Assembly (NCBI GenBank): GCA_028551475.1
Contig: CM052358.1
Span: 11,639,938 to 11,703,937 of the forward strand
Direction: 5' to 3'
From: Casuarina equisetifolia
Taxonomy: Eukaryota > Streptophyta > Magnoliopsida > Fagales > Casuarinaceae
DNA: 64,000 nt
The notes beneath the pieces were generated by a model. That model did not search any database, was not told the origin of the DNA, and worked only from the letters and a program-made list of their open reading frames with translations. Position 1 is the stretch's first letter. The number at the start of each line of letters is the position of its first letter. A program made the position numbers and the translations under genes. Shown piece after piece: positions 38,746 to 51,212 of this stretch.

Positions 38746-40100
38746 CCGCATAGGTAGGACGCATATATTCTTAGTGTCTTTGACCCACAATTAATATGTC
38801 ATTAGTGTACAATAATAGGGTGATAACTTGACCTCTAAAAAGTATATCATGAATGCACATTGATTCAAGGTACTTTTGTTGCATTCACGTTGCAATATTA
38901 GAAACCCAAACTTTTTATACCATCATTGAAATGTCTACTTTGGTCCATACAGACCCTTCTCAATCTACACATAAGGTTTTCATTCTCCTTTTGTATGAAT
39001 TCTTTTGGTTGCTTTATATAAATTTCTTCTCTAAGTTATCATGAAAGAATGTAATCTTAACATTAGTTATTCTATCTATATTTAGTCTAGCAACTAAATT
39101 TAGAATAACTTAGTTGGAGATAATCTTCACTACAAGTGAAAATATTTTTTCAAAGTCATTTCACAACTAATTGTGACTTTTATTTTAAGCTTTTCTATTG
39201 CACCTTAACATGAAAACCTATTTGTTCTTGAGTACTTTTTATCACTTAGGTAATATGAACAACTCACAACTATGATTCTTATATGAGTGTCTCTCTACTT
39301 GCATAACTTTCTTCTACTCTCATTCTCATTTTAGTAAACTCCTTATAACATTGGGAGATTCTCCTTTGTTAGTCAACATCATATCCTTGTTAGTGAGCAT
39401 CACACACACATCTTAATAGTACCCCCTTGGTGGTTTTCATTTTCTAATGGATTTTCTCAAAAGAGGTTTAGTTATAATTCAACAAGATAATTATCCATGT
39501 CATTAAGGGACTGCACTAATAGGTACATCAACAAATGATGTCATGTCTTTAGTTTTAGAGGATTCATCCATTTCTATTCTCTCTATGCAACTCTCTTATT
39601 GTTTTTACAATAGGAGAGAGATCAATCAATATGAAGCCTTCTAGTTGTTACATATAAATTTTTCTTTTAAATCACAATAATGAATGCAATCTTTACATTA
39701 AGTTTTTCTATTCCTAGATTTAGTTTAATAATTAAACCTAGAACAATTTGGATAGATGTCGTCTTTACTACAAGCAAAAATATTTCTTCAAAATCAATGC
39801 CCTTATTTTAGCCAAATCCTTTTTCTACCAATTGTACCTTCTACATCAATTTTGACCTATTCTCTTGTATCTTCAACTTGAATACCCATTTATTCTTTAG
39901 TACTCTCTTACCTTTAGATAATACTATTATATTATAAGTGTGACTCTTATGCAAGGGTATTGTTTCTCTTGCATGGATTTCTTCCACTTTTTTCATTCTC
40001 ATCTTTGATAGACTTCTATTAACACTAAGGTTCTTCTTAGTTAGTTAACATCACACATGCATATAAAGAATACCTCTTGAAGGTGGTCATTTTTTATTGG
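38740..40100 (-). pseudogene. Ty1/copia reverse-transcriptase remnant D, with partly duplicated RT start
   Basis: Minus strand. 39660-39930 translates to KGKRVLKNKWVFKLK, then KGIDFEEIF and TSIQIVLGLII, the classic start of copia RT. A second, more decayed copy of the same module lies at 39060-39300 (FEKIFSLVVKIIS, FFHDNLEKKFI). Downstream, 38760-39060 gives blocks ending LLLYTNDILIVG, equivalent to the RT active site YVDD. Numerous stops. Confidence 0.75.
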
Positions 40101-41887
40101 ATCTTCTCAAAGGAATTTCAGCTAGTGGCTCAGTTAGGATGATTATTGACGTAACCTTGAGGTGCTATATTCTCTTACACAACTTCTTAGCACTTATAGA
40201 AAGATACTTTATTCTCTCTTGGATAGTGGTTGTTACATAAAGCAACCTCTGGTTGTTGCTCTCATGAAGCACGGGCTGCTGGCCTCATGTAGTGTAACCT
40301 TAGTTTTTGCTTCTCTTTTGGCCTTTTAAGTTTTCCTATAGTCTTCTCTTTTTATATTAGCACTAAAAGGAATCTTAGCTGAAAATTGCTAAGAGTTTTA
40401 ACCAAATACTATTAGGAATTCTAGTCAATATAGATGAGAATAACTTTTAAAATATTCCTATAAAACATATGGAATATATTTAGACCTATTAATTTTCTCT
40501 CCAATCCTAACCATGAGAAGCTTTTGTGTCAATTATTTTCGAACTCCCCTTATTCTAATTATCAATGAGTGATGACGGAGTTATTAGATGATAGACTCAT
40601 TTGCTGTCCAAGATATCAAAAATACAAATCTCATTTTATTGATGTAAATTATGAAATAAATAAGCAATCTCATCCAATAGCGAATGATAAATAACAAATA
40701 TATAATGATCGCTATGATTCCTATAGTTTATCCATGACACCTACATGAATACAATTATAATTGAAATTCATAAAAGGTGTAAAGAAAAATAACGACCATT
40801 AGTTTTTGGCCTTACTGAATCACTTTTCTATCATTTTTTGAAGCTAACTCCAGACGTTAAAAGTCATTTTTAAAATTGGTAATTCAATTATTTTATACTG
40901 GTTTCTTAATACAACTAATATAAAACCCTACTAGCTTGGAGGCGATGCTTTATGGCTTGCTTATTTGCTGAATGACCAAACCATCCTCCATTAGCTACTT
41001 TTTTTTTTCAATTTTTTTTTCTAGTTTTGATTAGTATTTGTGAGTACAACTAAGACGAGGCTAAGTCTTTATGTAAATTGGCGAAAAAATCGATGAGAAG
41101 TTCTATTTGAAAAGTGAAGTGCTGAACTTGAGAATCTAGTGAATGATTTTATACTCAAAGATAATAATTTCCTGTTTTCTTAAAATACACATTTTTACAT
41201 ATATTAGCCCACATAAATTTTTCATGACAAAAAACTCAAAAGAGAAGAAAAAAAAATCACAGAATCTTATCCGCATATATGATTCTGTTATCGGAAAATT
41301 CGAATACATGAGCTACAAACTTACAAGTGAAGCCACATGATACAATGCTTTCGCTTGTTCACCGGTCAATGCCCTCATGGTTTTCATCTTTGCCATTTGC
41401 TCTGTCGCATGTGAAGCCCATAATGTACTTCCCACGCTATCCATTATGAAACGTCTTTGGCTCACTTATCTATGGCTTCACACTATCCTCGTAGACAATA
41501 GAAAAAAATGCCTATAACATTTAAGAATACCTTTAAAATGAGAAAATAAGGAGATGAAAATGTCCTTTTGGTTTTGTGTTGTTACACTCACAACCAATGT
41601 TTTCATGTCAACAATTGTATCTCTTGCATGTCCTTTTAAAGACATTTTACAACCCCTTAGCTCTTATGCTTTATCTAGAGGGATTTTATGCCAATTATAA
41701 GGATGGGATGTATTAATAATGCTCTTGTCAACAAGTGCTTTGTTCAAGTAGGAGTAGGTATTGTTTGAAATTTTTTAGTCTTAAGTTTCATACTAATTGC
41801 ATTTGTAGATGTGTACGTTTATTAAAAAAATTAGAAATGCTTTTCAAAAATTCCTAAAAGTAATGTCTAATTCTCCTAATACCATAT
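40101..41887. other. No gene recognised
   Basis: AT-rich sequence between two retroelement remnants. No conserved protein block or repeat boundary was seen. Confidence 0.5.
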
Positions 41888-42241
41888 TGTTGGGCAAAAA
41901 ATTCCATATTGCTAAGGAAATTATTAAATATCTTGCTTATAAGATAATAGGTTCTATCACCTTTGGAATGGACATTTAAGTTGGATAATAGGTCTTTTAA
42001 TATGGTACTAGAGTTAGGAGTTCTCTTAGCATCCCTATGGGCTCCTATTAGCTAAGTGTAAGATATTACCTACATAATGCAGTACCATGATAGTCTAATG
42101 ATATGATTATCATCATGAGGGGGCATGTTAAGCAATAAGCCCCACATTGCTAAGGAAACTATTAAATATCTTACTTCTAAGATGGTAGATTCCATCAACT
42201 CTCAAGTTAATTTTTAGATTAGATAATGGACCTTCACCACA
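41888..42241 (+). mobile_element. TRIM-like miniature LTR element
   Basis: LTR1 about 41888-42002 starts TGTTGGGCAAAAA; LTR2 about 42126-42241 starts TGTTAAGCAATAAG. They share CATATTGCTAAGGAAA/CACATTGCTAAGGAAA and TATTAAATATCTT. Directly after LTR1 is TGGTACTAGAGT (42003-42014), a near match to the tRNA-Met primer site, and directly before LTR2 a purine-rich ATGAGGGGGCA. The interior is about 120 bp and non-coding. Confidence 0.65.
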
Positions 42242-43103
42242 TATATCATTTTATTATTTGATTATCTATATGTGGTTATAGTCTTTTTGCTATGATTTAA
42301 AGGTGAGTTAGGTGAAATGATAGGTTTTACAAGTTAAAATACGATAGGAACAAAGCTCTCCATGCCAAACTCCAATAACCCTCACCATTGGCTCTTATTG
42401 ATTTAGTACTTGGAGTGCTACTTGCTCTTGCACTTACGTAATAGCTAGAACAAGAAGGCAAGACATTGGAATCCAAACATTACAGAAAACTAAACACTTT
42501 AGCCTAAAGAACAAAGACCCAAAGAACAAAGGGGAAAAGTCACAATAGATTTTTTGATGAAAGTATATCAGAATTAATCCTTATTTATAGTCCTATGCTA
42601 GGCAAATTTATAAGGAAAAAGTATTGAAATATGGTGTTTGTGGGCCTTTAGTCATTGTTGCATTCTTTAGTTTGTTCATGGGCTAAAACTCATTACATAG
42701 GTTAGGCTCGTTTGAGTTCTTTACTTTTCCTTTTATACTTATACTATAAACAAACCATTTTATTGGCAAGAGTGAAAATACCAAATCTTTATGAGCAATT
42801 CTCACAAAATAGTGTCTCTCTCATGCATTACTTCACCTATTTTGTTGCAAGTTTCTTCATGGGATCCTGAGCAAGCTTAAAATGATGGAAGCTTTCTCCA
42901 TTTAGATCTTAAAAGAATCGTAGATTCTCCTCATTTATGGTTTTCTTCATCAAGGTACTCATTTTTTGCTACATTTTCTATTTCAAGGGCATTCTTGGTG
43001 TTTTTCTTGCTTTATTATGTTAGGAGCTTTCTAAACATTGATGTTAGTTGTATGACAACATCTCATCATTCTTCTTGACACATTCGACTGGCTCCTACCC
43101 ATT

Positions 43104-43560
43104 TTGCCCATAGTGTTTCTTTCTTTTGCCTACACAATCCCTTTCTTCCTAACCATGGTAGCTTCATCTTTAACTAGCCAAAGTCAGAGTCATAATCCTT
43201 ATAAAGACCTATATTATTTGTCACCTTCAAATGTGCGAGGCTTAACCTTAGCCATTAAACCACTTAACGAGGACACTGACTATGAGATCTAGAGTAGTTA
43301 ATTTATTCTCCTACTCTTTAGCAAAAACAAAATGGGATATGTAGATGGCTTGTTTCCTTATCCCAAGACCAACTTAGACAAGCAAATGCTCTGGGATTAA
43401 CTTCATTTGGCTATCTTGAGCTAGTTGGCCAAATTTGTGGATCAAAACTTAGTCATGCCCATTGTTTGGAAAAAGGATGTTTGGAGAGCGTAAATAAGAG
43501 AGTTTGGTGTAACTTAAAAAGACCTCAACTCCATGTTATATTTCTTTTGATGTCAAGGTG
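43104..43560 (+). pseudogene. Copia E gag N-terminal remnant
   Basis: In shifting frames: NPYKDLYYLSPSNVRG then AIKPLNEDTDYEIW, equivalent to the copia gag start NPYxLHPSDNPG...LTGxNYxxW. It is followed by AKTKWGYVDGLFPYP and, further on, MPIVWKKDVW-like blocks. Stops and at least one frameshift. Confidence 0.65.
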
Positions 43561-43569
43561 CATAATCGA

Positions 43570-44720
43570 AATTCTTCTGCATTTAGTACTATAAATCTAT
43601 CTACTTTATAAAGACAAGCTTGGATAATTGATGAGATTCCAGAGTGACATCCTCAACAAAACCTTATTCCACACTTTAAGATTTAGTAACCCAAGTCCTC
43701 TTTCTTTTTAAGTGAACAAACAATATGTCAAGCAACCTTGTGAGTTTTATGATCTTTTGAATTTCCCACCCATAGAGAGTATTTAATCTTCTTCTCAATC
43801 TCATAAATAGTTCACTTTGGAAAATGAACATTTGCATCCAAAAGGTACAAATAGAAGCATTTCTTTATGGAAAGCATATGATCCAAAATCAAATGGCTTT
43901 CCTACTCAGTAAGCCTTGAAAAAATATTTGGCATTTGCTAGGATTAAAATGTAAACCTGTGAATTTTGCAAAGTCCTTCAAAGCATAAATGAGCTATAAC
44001 ACTGAATTAACATTTCCATGTGCAAATAAAAATAAGTCATCAATAAAGTAAAAGTGAGTGATTTTCTTTTTGTTATATCACCAATGATATTTAAAAGTAG
44101 AAGCAGAAGTTTTCTCAATAATAAGCCTATTAAGAATTTCTATAATAAGGATAAATAAATAAAGAGACAAATGATCTCCTTGCCTTAATCCATTGGTGCC
44201 CTGAAAGTAGTTAACATGCTCACCATTGAAGTTCATAGAAAAGCTAATAGTAGTAATGCATTTGCCAATCAAATCAATCAACAATTGAGGAGTATGAATA
44301 GCTTGAAAATTCCTAATACCGCATCCCATTTAACCATATCATAAGCTTTCATGAGGTCAATTTTAATGGCAACATGCTTACCTTTTCCTCCTTTGTGATT
44401 ATTATAAAGCAATTCTTGACAAAGCATAATATTTTTAGATATCTAACAACCCCTAATAAAAGTAGTTTGATTTTGGCTAACCATAGTAAGGAGAATAAGA
44501 CTTATCTTTTCTACAAGCAATTTAGAGATCACTTTATAAAGAACATTACAACAAATAATTGGTCTGAAATCCTTCATGCAACTAGGATTGGAGGTTTTTG
44601 GAATTAGGCACAACAAGGTATCATTAATAGCTCTCAGTAACTTCTTAGATGAGAAAAAAATATACCACTGCATCCTCTATGTCATGACCAATAATAGGCC
44701 TATTATGAGGATAAATATTG
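43570..44720 (-). pseudogene. LINE (non-LTR retrotransposon) reverse-transcriptase fragment
   Basis: Minus strand, right to left: 44443-44673 has NDTLLCLIPKTSNPSCMKDFRPI and CCNVLYKVISKLL; 44078-44329 has FNGEHVNYFQGTNGLRQGDHLS, the RT region with GLRQGDPLS; 43580-43800 has decayed KIHWVAW/EGGLG-type blocks. 5'-truncated and frameshifted. Confidence 0.8.
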
Positions 44721-45543
44721 TATGATGAATAATGTGCTGAAATTGGTAAGCATCCTTTTAATTATTCATTATTGGAACATGATAACATGATAACATGATA
44801 AGGAATTATGGAATGAAATATTTGCGTCATATTACAAGAATGGTACACTTTTGAAGGTTTTTCTTAGATAAGCCAAAATCTTATAAGGTTGCAATGTGTT
44901 TGAATGGGAAGAACTTGATTCTTCTTTATATATATTACAAGATGCATAAGGTATGTGTAGTAATCCCTTCTTTAGAATTCAAAGTATTGATTGTATGATT
45001 AAAAGATAAGCTATAAAAATTCTTGAAATGTTATATTTACTACACTAACACACGAATGCAAATCAACATATGCATGTAAAATCAAATATTATCAAAGAAA
45101 ATGATTGCATGGGTCATTGGAGATGAGATGATCTTGATTTTTAAAATGCTTATCTTTGTCAACAATGATTAGTGATGGAAAATATATCAAACATACAAGT
45201 ATGACATTTGTGTAATGAATGATCAAAGTACATTACATTAGGCATCACTCTTTGAAAACATTAAATTGTTATCCATTTTTGTGCTTTACTTGCTTTTTGG
45301 TGAAATTGAACTATCTTTAATATATTGTTTTGCTATTTTATATATGAAATTATACAAATATATTGTATAAATTATTATTCTAACTACTTATACTATAAAC
45401 AAACCATTTCATTGGCAAGTGTGAATATACCAAATCGCTATGTGTGCCTCTTTCATGCGTTACTTCACCTATTCCACTGCAAGTTTCTTCAAAAAGCAAT
45501 CTGTACATTGAAGAAGAAATCAATCTCTATTGATGACCTAATT

Positions 45544-46002
45544 CTATGAATGTCGCTGTTCATCATTCAGCGATGGAGGGATGATTCGTTTGGGAAGGTA
45601 AGTTATTAACGCCTTATTTTCCGAGAGAGGCAACTTAATGGTGGATTTACTTTGGGTGACCGTTTTCCCTCTCCTAGCTCGAAGGGGATCTAGGATGAAT
45701 TTGGACATTGTCGAGTGGCTAAGCTTGCTGTGCTTGCTGCGCAAAGAGTAGATGGTCGATTTTGTTCTCGTGATGTCGTTTCCTTTCCTGGTCGAATACA
45801 ACGTGAAGAATTTACTAGAGTTGCCTTTCTTGGTCAAAGAAGGTCTGGATTGAATCGGGATGGAAATCAAGCAAGCGGCTACGTCACTCCATTTGCTGAA
45901 AAAAGAATGCGTCTTCTCTTCTCTTAGGGTTGACGCGGTGACAAGTGTTGCTTTTGTGTTTGCTGATGTGGCATTGCCTTTATCCATTTTTTCCTTTAAC
46001 AA
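45544..46002 (-). other. Unidentified open frame, 152 codons
   Basis: Basic, Ser/Thr/Lys-rich frame with no domain I recognise. The opposite strand is also open for long stretches. Base composition is more balanced than in the flanks. It could be a relic of a transposon, an organellar insertion or chance. Not supported as a gene. Confidence 0.2.
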
Positions 46003-46481
46003 AACTGATCAGTATGATAATATAGTTCACCTTTCATGCGAGGAAAGAATGAGTGCATTGAGTTATTGATATTAAATTTTATCTTTCTACGGTCAGAGTC
46101 ACCCAAATTAAGTACTTTCCCTGAAGTAGAAAAAGGTCTGTCCGATTACGAATGCATTTGGCCAGCTTAGTTCCTGTGTTACACGTAAAGTAAAAAGGCT
46201 GGTCACTGGCGGAAGTATCTTACTTTTCTAGTAGGCTACATTCTCATGCCCAAAAGAGAAAATTCCATATCCTCTCGATTTTCTGAACCTTTTAGCTCTT
46301 TGAACTGTGAGCCAAAGTCACGACTTTCTCCACTTCTCTATTCAACCCTGAATTTGCTTGCCCTCATTTTCACTTTCATATCAATCAAGTAGTTGCATGA
46401 AATAAATGCATGTGGCCGTCAGCCACACTAATCGCTCCTGCCCGTGGTTTTTGTTCGACTATTACTTTCCCTATGCAGCAG

Positions 46482-46489
46482 TATTTAAA
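46482..46489 (+). promoter_or_regulatory. Possible TATA box of the CYP77A gene
   Basis: TATTTAAA lies about 160 bp upstream of the start codon at 46648, a plausible TATA distance given a ~130-bp leader. No other element was assigned. Confidence 0.4.
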
Positions 46490-46647
46490 ATTTTGCACCC
46501 ACCAAAGCAGTATTCTGGTTGCTTACCTTAGCCAGCTTTTATTGAACCCACCTGCAATTTCATGCTCCTCCCGTTTATAGCATCAACAAAGCTCTACCTC
46601 TTCTTCACTTCATTTCCCTGCCTCACTTTTCTCTCTGCCCTCTCGAA

Positions 46648-48192
46648 ATGGCTTCCCTGTCTTTGTCTTCTGTTACACTGTCTTCGAACTATCATCTCTT
46701 CTTCACAGTGCTAGCTGTCGTTCTTTCGGGCTTAATTTTCTTCCTCACACGAAAAAACAAATCAAAGCCGCTCAGCCTTCCTCCAGGGCCGCCAGGTTGG
46801 CCTATCGTTGGAAACCTCTTCCAAGTTGCAAAATCGGGAAAACCTTTTTTCCAATACGCAGAAGAGATTCGATCAAAGTACGGTCCAATCTTTACATTAA
46901 AGATGGGGACTAGAACATTGATTATTCTCACCGATGCCAAACTAGCCCACGAAGCATTCATCGAGAAGGGTCCGCTCTATGCAAGTCGGCCTAGAGAGAA
47001 TCCGACGCGAAACGTCTTTAGCAGCAACAAGTTCACTGTCAATGCGGCGGTTTACGGGCCTGTCTGGCGGTCCTTGAGACGGAACATGGTGCAAAACATG
47101 CTTAGTTCGAGTCGGCTCAAGGAGTTCCGCGACGTGAGAGAGGCCGCAATGGACAAACTCATCAGCAGGATTCGTGCGGAGGCCAAGGCGAACGATGGGG
47201 CTGTTTGGGTTCTAAACAATGCTCGGTTCGCCGTATTCTGTATCCTTTTAGCCATGTGTTTCGGCCTCGAAATGGAGGAAGAGGCAATTGAGAGAATAGA
47301 TCATATATTGAAAACTGTCTTACTCACTCTGGACCCAAGAATTGACGATTATCTTCCAATTTTGGGCATCTTTTTCCCAAAGCAGAAGAGCAGAGTTCTG
47401 GAAGTTCGAAAAGAGCAAGTTGACTATCTAGTCCCATTCATACATCGGCGTAGGAAGGCAATCCAAAACCCCGGATCTGATAAAGCTGCAACCTCGTTTT
47501 CATACCTCGACACCCTTTTTGACCTCAAGATCGAAGGGCGAACTTCATCACCTACCGACCCTGAATTGGTCACACTTTGCTCCGAATTCCTCAATGGTGG
47601 AACTGATACGACCGCTACCGCCATCGAATGGGGTATTGGCCGACTCATAGAGAACCCAGAAATTCAAGAAAAGCTCTACGAGGAGATCAAAAGGACTGCG
47701 GGGGATCGAAAAGTGGACGAGAAGGATACAGACAACATGCCTTATCTTCAAGCAGTGGTAAAGGAATTGCTTCGTAAGCACCCACCTACGTACTTCGTAT
47801 TGACTCATGCAGTGACAGAGCAAACAAAGTTGGCAGGGTACGACATACCGACAGACGCAAATGTTGAGTGTTACATACATTTCATGGGTGAGGACCCAAA
47901 AGCGTGGTCGAACCCAGAGAAGTTCGACCCGGACAGGTTCATCTCGGGCAGGGATGATGCCGATATAACTGGGGTAACTGGGGTGAGAATGATGCCATTT
48001 GGTGTTGGTAGGAGGATCTGTCCTGGTCTGGGCATGGCCACTGTGCATATTCATCTTATGCTAGCCAGAATGGTGCAGGAGTTCGAGTGGAGCGCTTACC
48101 CACCCAATACCAAGTTGGAGTTTGATGGAAAGTTGGAGTTCACTGTGGTAATGAAGAATACTCTCAGAGCTATGGTCAAGCCCAGAGTTTAA
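46648..48192 (+). CDS. CYP77A: Cytochrome P450, CYP77A subfamily
   Basis: Intact 514-residue, intronless P450, as usual for CYP77A. Known family members act on fatty acids in the endoplasmic reticulum (in-chain hydroxylation or epoxidation), including in cutin synthesis. Seen in sequence: N-terminal membrane anchor (about residues 15-34), proline hinge LPPGPPGWP (near 44-52), I-helix NGGTDTT (316-322), ExxR as ELLR (373-376) in the CYP77-typical KELLRKHPPTYF, PEKFDPDRF, and heme loop FGVGRRICPG with Cys458. The family-typical C-terminus FTVVMKNTLRAMVKP is present. The segment before GEDPKAW reads ECYIHFM, where the relatives I recall are usually different; that may affect substrate choice or be lineage-specific. 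Exact CYP77A number cannot be given. Confidence 0.95.
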   Translation: MASLSLSSVTLSSNYHLFFTVLAVVLSGLIFFLTRKNKSKPLSLPPGPPGWPIVGNLFQVAKSGKPFFQYAEEIRSKYGPIFTLKMGTRTLIILTDAKLAHEAFIEKGPLYASRPRENPTRNVFSSNKFTVNAAVYGPVWRSLRRNMVQNMLSSSRLKEFRDVREAAMDKLISRIRAEAKANDGAVWVLNNARFAVFCILLAMCFGLEMEEEAIERIDHILKTVLLTLDPRIDDYLPILGIFFPKQKSRVLEVRKEQVDYLVPFIHRRRKAIQNPGSDKAATSFSYLDTLFDLKIEGRTSSPTDPELVTLCSEFLNGGTDTTATAIEWGIGRLIENPEIQEKLYEEIKRTAGDRKVDEKDTDNMPYLQAVVKELLRKHPPTYFVLTHAVTEQTKLAGYDIPTDANVECYIHFMGEDPKAWSNPEKFDPDRFISGRDDADITGVTGVRMMPFGVGRRICPGLGMATVHIHLMLARMVQEFEWSAYPPNTKLEFDGKLEFTVVMKNTLRAMVKPRV

Positions 48193-48566
48193 GGAGGAAT
48201 TTTAATAACTCTATGAATTCATATATGCTACAAATATGCTTGATATTCCGTACTAATATTCTTAGATTTCCTTTTGTTTTCTGAGTTATCTGCTCTGAAA
48301 TTAAATGATGATAAATGAAAGACGTGGTCTTGTTTGTTCTGATTATATTTTGCTTTTGCTCATCCTCTCATGGCTGCTTCATGGTCTTTCGCAATGTTGC
48401 GTTTCCTTCCACCGAATAGTTTCCTTCTACTTATGGTGGATTATCCTGATTTCTGGTTGTTTCTCGGGAAAAACTGAACACACACATATATATAAAATAT
48501 AAACCATACTATATATATAATAGACAGGAGGCGATTTGGGGAGTAAAGGACGGACAGGGGCCCTTT

Positions 48567-48634
48567 TCTTCTTCTTCTTCTTCTTCTTCTTCTTCTTCTT
48601 CTTCTTCTTCTTCTTCTTCTTCTTCTTCTTCTTC
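48567..48634 (+). repeat. (CTT)n microsatellite
   Basis: About 22 uninterrupted CTT units, 375 bp after the P450 stop codon. Long frames here on both strands come only from the repeat. Confidence 0.95.
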
Positions 48635-51212
48635 TCCTCTCTTTTAGCAGTCAGACGCAGGCCATTTGCTAAAGGCATGTTTCCAATAATCCGTATAATT
48701 AGGAAAGAATGCAGGTCAAAATTCCCGTACTTGGGTAATAACCCATTCAGCTTGGCCCCCAAATTGTGTACCTGGCTTTTGCCCTGGGGGCAAGATTCAT
48801 AGGCCAGACGCCGGTAGTCTGTCTTTTCCTCTTTTAGTTCAGGAAAAAGGTCGGTTTAAGAAAACTTTGTACCCATCATTTCCTTAAGCTTTGATTTGTA
48901 ATCCTCGTCAGTTCTTGGAAATCGTGAACCAAAATATCACTTACACTTGTTCATATGGCATGTTAAACTATTTAAGGTGAGAACATAGATCCAGTCCAGT
49001 GACGTTGGAAAAGTCCAAAGAGAAAGGAAAGTACAGGTTGAAGACTGAAAGGAAGGAGCTTCTGTGCGCAGAAAAATTAATGGCAAGGTAGACAAATCTG
49101 CTAACAAGACTCATTAAATTCGAGTGCTACAAAGCAACTTCGTCTTTCCAATGCTTTTCTTCCACAAGAAGTCGGTGTTTTTAAGCTGTCAACCACCCAT
49201 GATGGAAGCCTGGACCACCCCATCAACAACCCCGTATTTATGAGCACTCAAACTTTGTTGGCTTTGATGGGGGACTATTATGCTTCGCCGTGCAGTGTCC
49301 CCAGCAGCAGCATCAGCATGACCTTCTCTGTACATATGCTTTCGCCATCCCTGGAGCCAGTTTTTCAGAGTTATAAATGCTATGCTTTTATAATCCCCGT
49401 AAATATTCAACTTTGTACCTTCAATATTGTCGAGTTTTTAACCCATGAAAATATACCGTCACATCATCTTGCATGAACTTTTCCAGTATGTCATATTTAT
49501 GCCCCTGTTGAAGCTCGATAGCAAGCGTTTTAGGTTCTGTGGGTTGTCTTTACCCAGGTTCAAAAATTTCACTCTTCAAAGGACCTTGTGTTGAGGGCCC
49601 TTAAGATTCAAGGTTGTTGAGAGCATTACTCGCCCTGTATCTGCCATGGCTTCACACTAAGAGAAATTCTAGACGTGAGAGAAATAAATCTCCTCACCAA
49701 CATGATCTTTAAAAAACTATGTGCAATTTAATGAGTGTTGAACACTCCCTGTCTTTCATGTAGGAGTGTTTGTGTTGTTTGTTGCGTGACAGGTTTGAGA
49801 AAACAAGCGGCAGTGATCTTCCAAAACCAGAGGCCTAGATAACAGGAATAAAGACAAGTGGTTTCGGAGTAGTTGAACTGGTGAAGTGAACCTGTAAACG
49901 GATGAGTCGCGGAAGGAAGAGTTCTTAATTAATGGCTACCTAAGTGGTATTTATGGTCCGACTTTGATAACCTTTTGCAGTTATGTGCTCTGCTCTCCTT
50001 AAATGGGAAAACAAAGTATTTAAAAAGAAGTCTACAACCAGGCTTCGGTTGTTGGAAGGTATTACATCAAAAATGAAAAATTTCAAGAGTTTGAACCTGA
50101 AAGGTAGGGAAACTAATCATGCAAAGTAGGGACATAGGCACCGGATCAGGTGGCAAACTGGCCATGGTTTCAGGTTCCATTTTCATGATGTTCTGATAAT
50201 GTAATGCAAAGAATATATCTATACATTCTATAATTGCAAAGGCATGGAGGGTAAAGCTCCCCATCGTTGTCTTTTAAGGGTGGAGAAAGAACCGGGGACC
50301 TTTTTAGTAGTTGATGAGGTTGGAGATAAAGATGGATTTCTTCTTACAAATGTGTCTCTGTTCATATTCCATCTCCCACCATTATGTCCTTCTAGAAGGG
50401 TGGAGAGGAGATCTAAATTTATTTTGGGTACAGGTACTTCTAAACTTTTTAACATAATTCTTAGTATAAATGACCTATTCTTATTCTTTGATATGGACAA
50501 AACAAGATGACTTATTTGACATTAGGAAAAACTTAAGCTCTTAAGTGTTAAAATTGAAAATTTAAACTATTTGCTTGTCATTGAAGTAATCTACTATTTT
50601 GGCACATTATCACCTTCACTGTCAAAATATCACTCTACAGTGGATTTAGGTGGTTGGCGAGAAAGACACCTTTGCCGACAGTTTCAGTTACCTGGACGTG
50701 GACAGGCGACAACATATATCAACCGACCGACACGAATCTAGGCAATCAAATAGAAGGATTTCGCTTTCCCGACTTCTAATCGGATTCGGGGATGACGAAT
50801 CTGATAGTGCAGCATCAGTTGGGATGCTTTTCTTTGGAAAAATTAACCTTCATACACCACAGATTCCCTGACGACATAAAGTTCATCTCAACTGGACCCA
50901 ATGTGGTTCTACGGAGAGAGAGAGAGAGAGAGAGAGATGAATTAACTAACACCTTCTAAGATATTGAACTCACTTTGTTTATACAACTGAAGCTTACAAA
51001 ACTGCTAATGCTAGTCACTGCAAAAGGGAGAATTGAAAAAGGTAAAACAAATCAATCTTCGCAATATATACAATAAGCCACAACAGAAAACAACATAAGC
51101 TTCCTCGTTTACAGCTCCAACGCATACAACTCAATTCTTTGGACACTTGAATCTCCGGAGTAATTCCCAAAGTCCTGATGAATGGAGCTTGTATTCCGAG
51201 AAAATGGTGAAT
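48635..51212. other. Intergenic region, no gene recognised
   Basis: Only short frames without domains. A GA run occupies 50916-50937. The right end is the 3' flank of the RING gene. Confidence 0.55.

Larger units (their letters stand above)
42731..45491 (+). mobile_element. Ty1/copia remnant E: LTR ends and gag, pol missing
   Basis: 42731-42859 and 45385-45491 are related direct repeats (TTATACTATAAACAAACC, ATTACTTCACCTATT, GCAAGTTTCTTCA), taken as the 3' parts of two LTRs. After the left one comes TGGGATCCTGAGCAAGC (from 42860), a degenerate tRNA-Met primer site. Gag follows at 43104-43560. The pol region is absent; a minus-strand LINE sits in its place. Confidence 0.55.

Noticed and set aside
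47548..48054. 168-codon frame antisense to the P450
   Set aside because: Shadow of the conserved CYP77A coding sequence; no domain of its own.
48427..48802. Long poly-Lys/poly-Phe frames on both strands
   Set aside because: Created entirely by the (CTT)n microsatellite.
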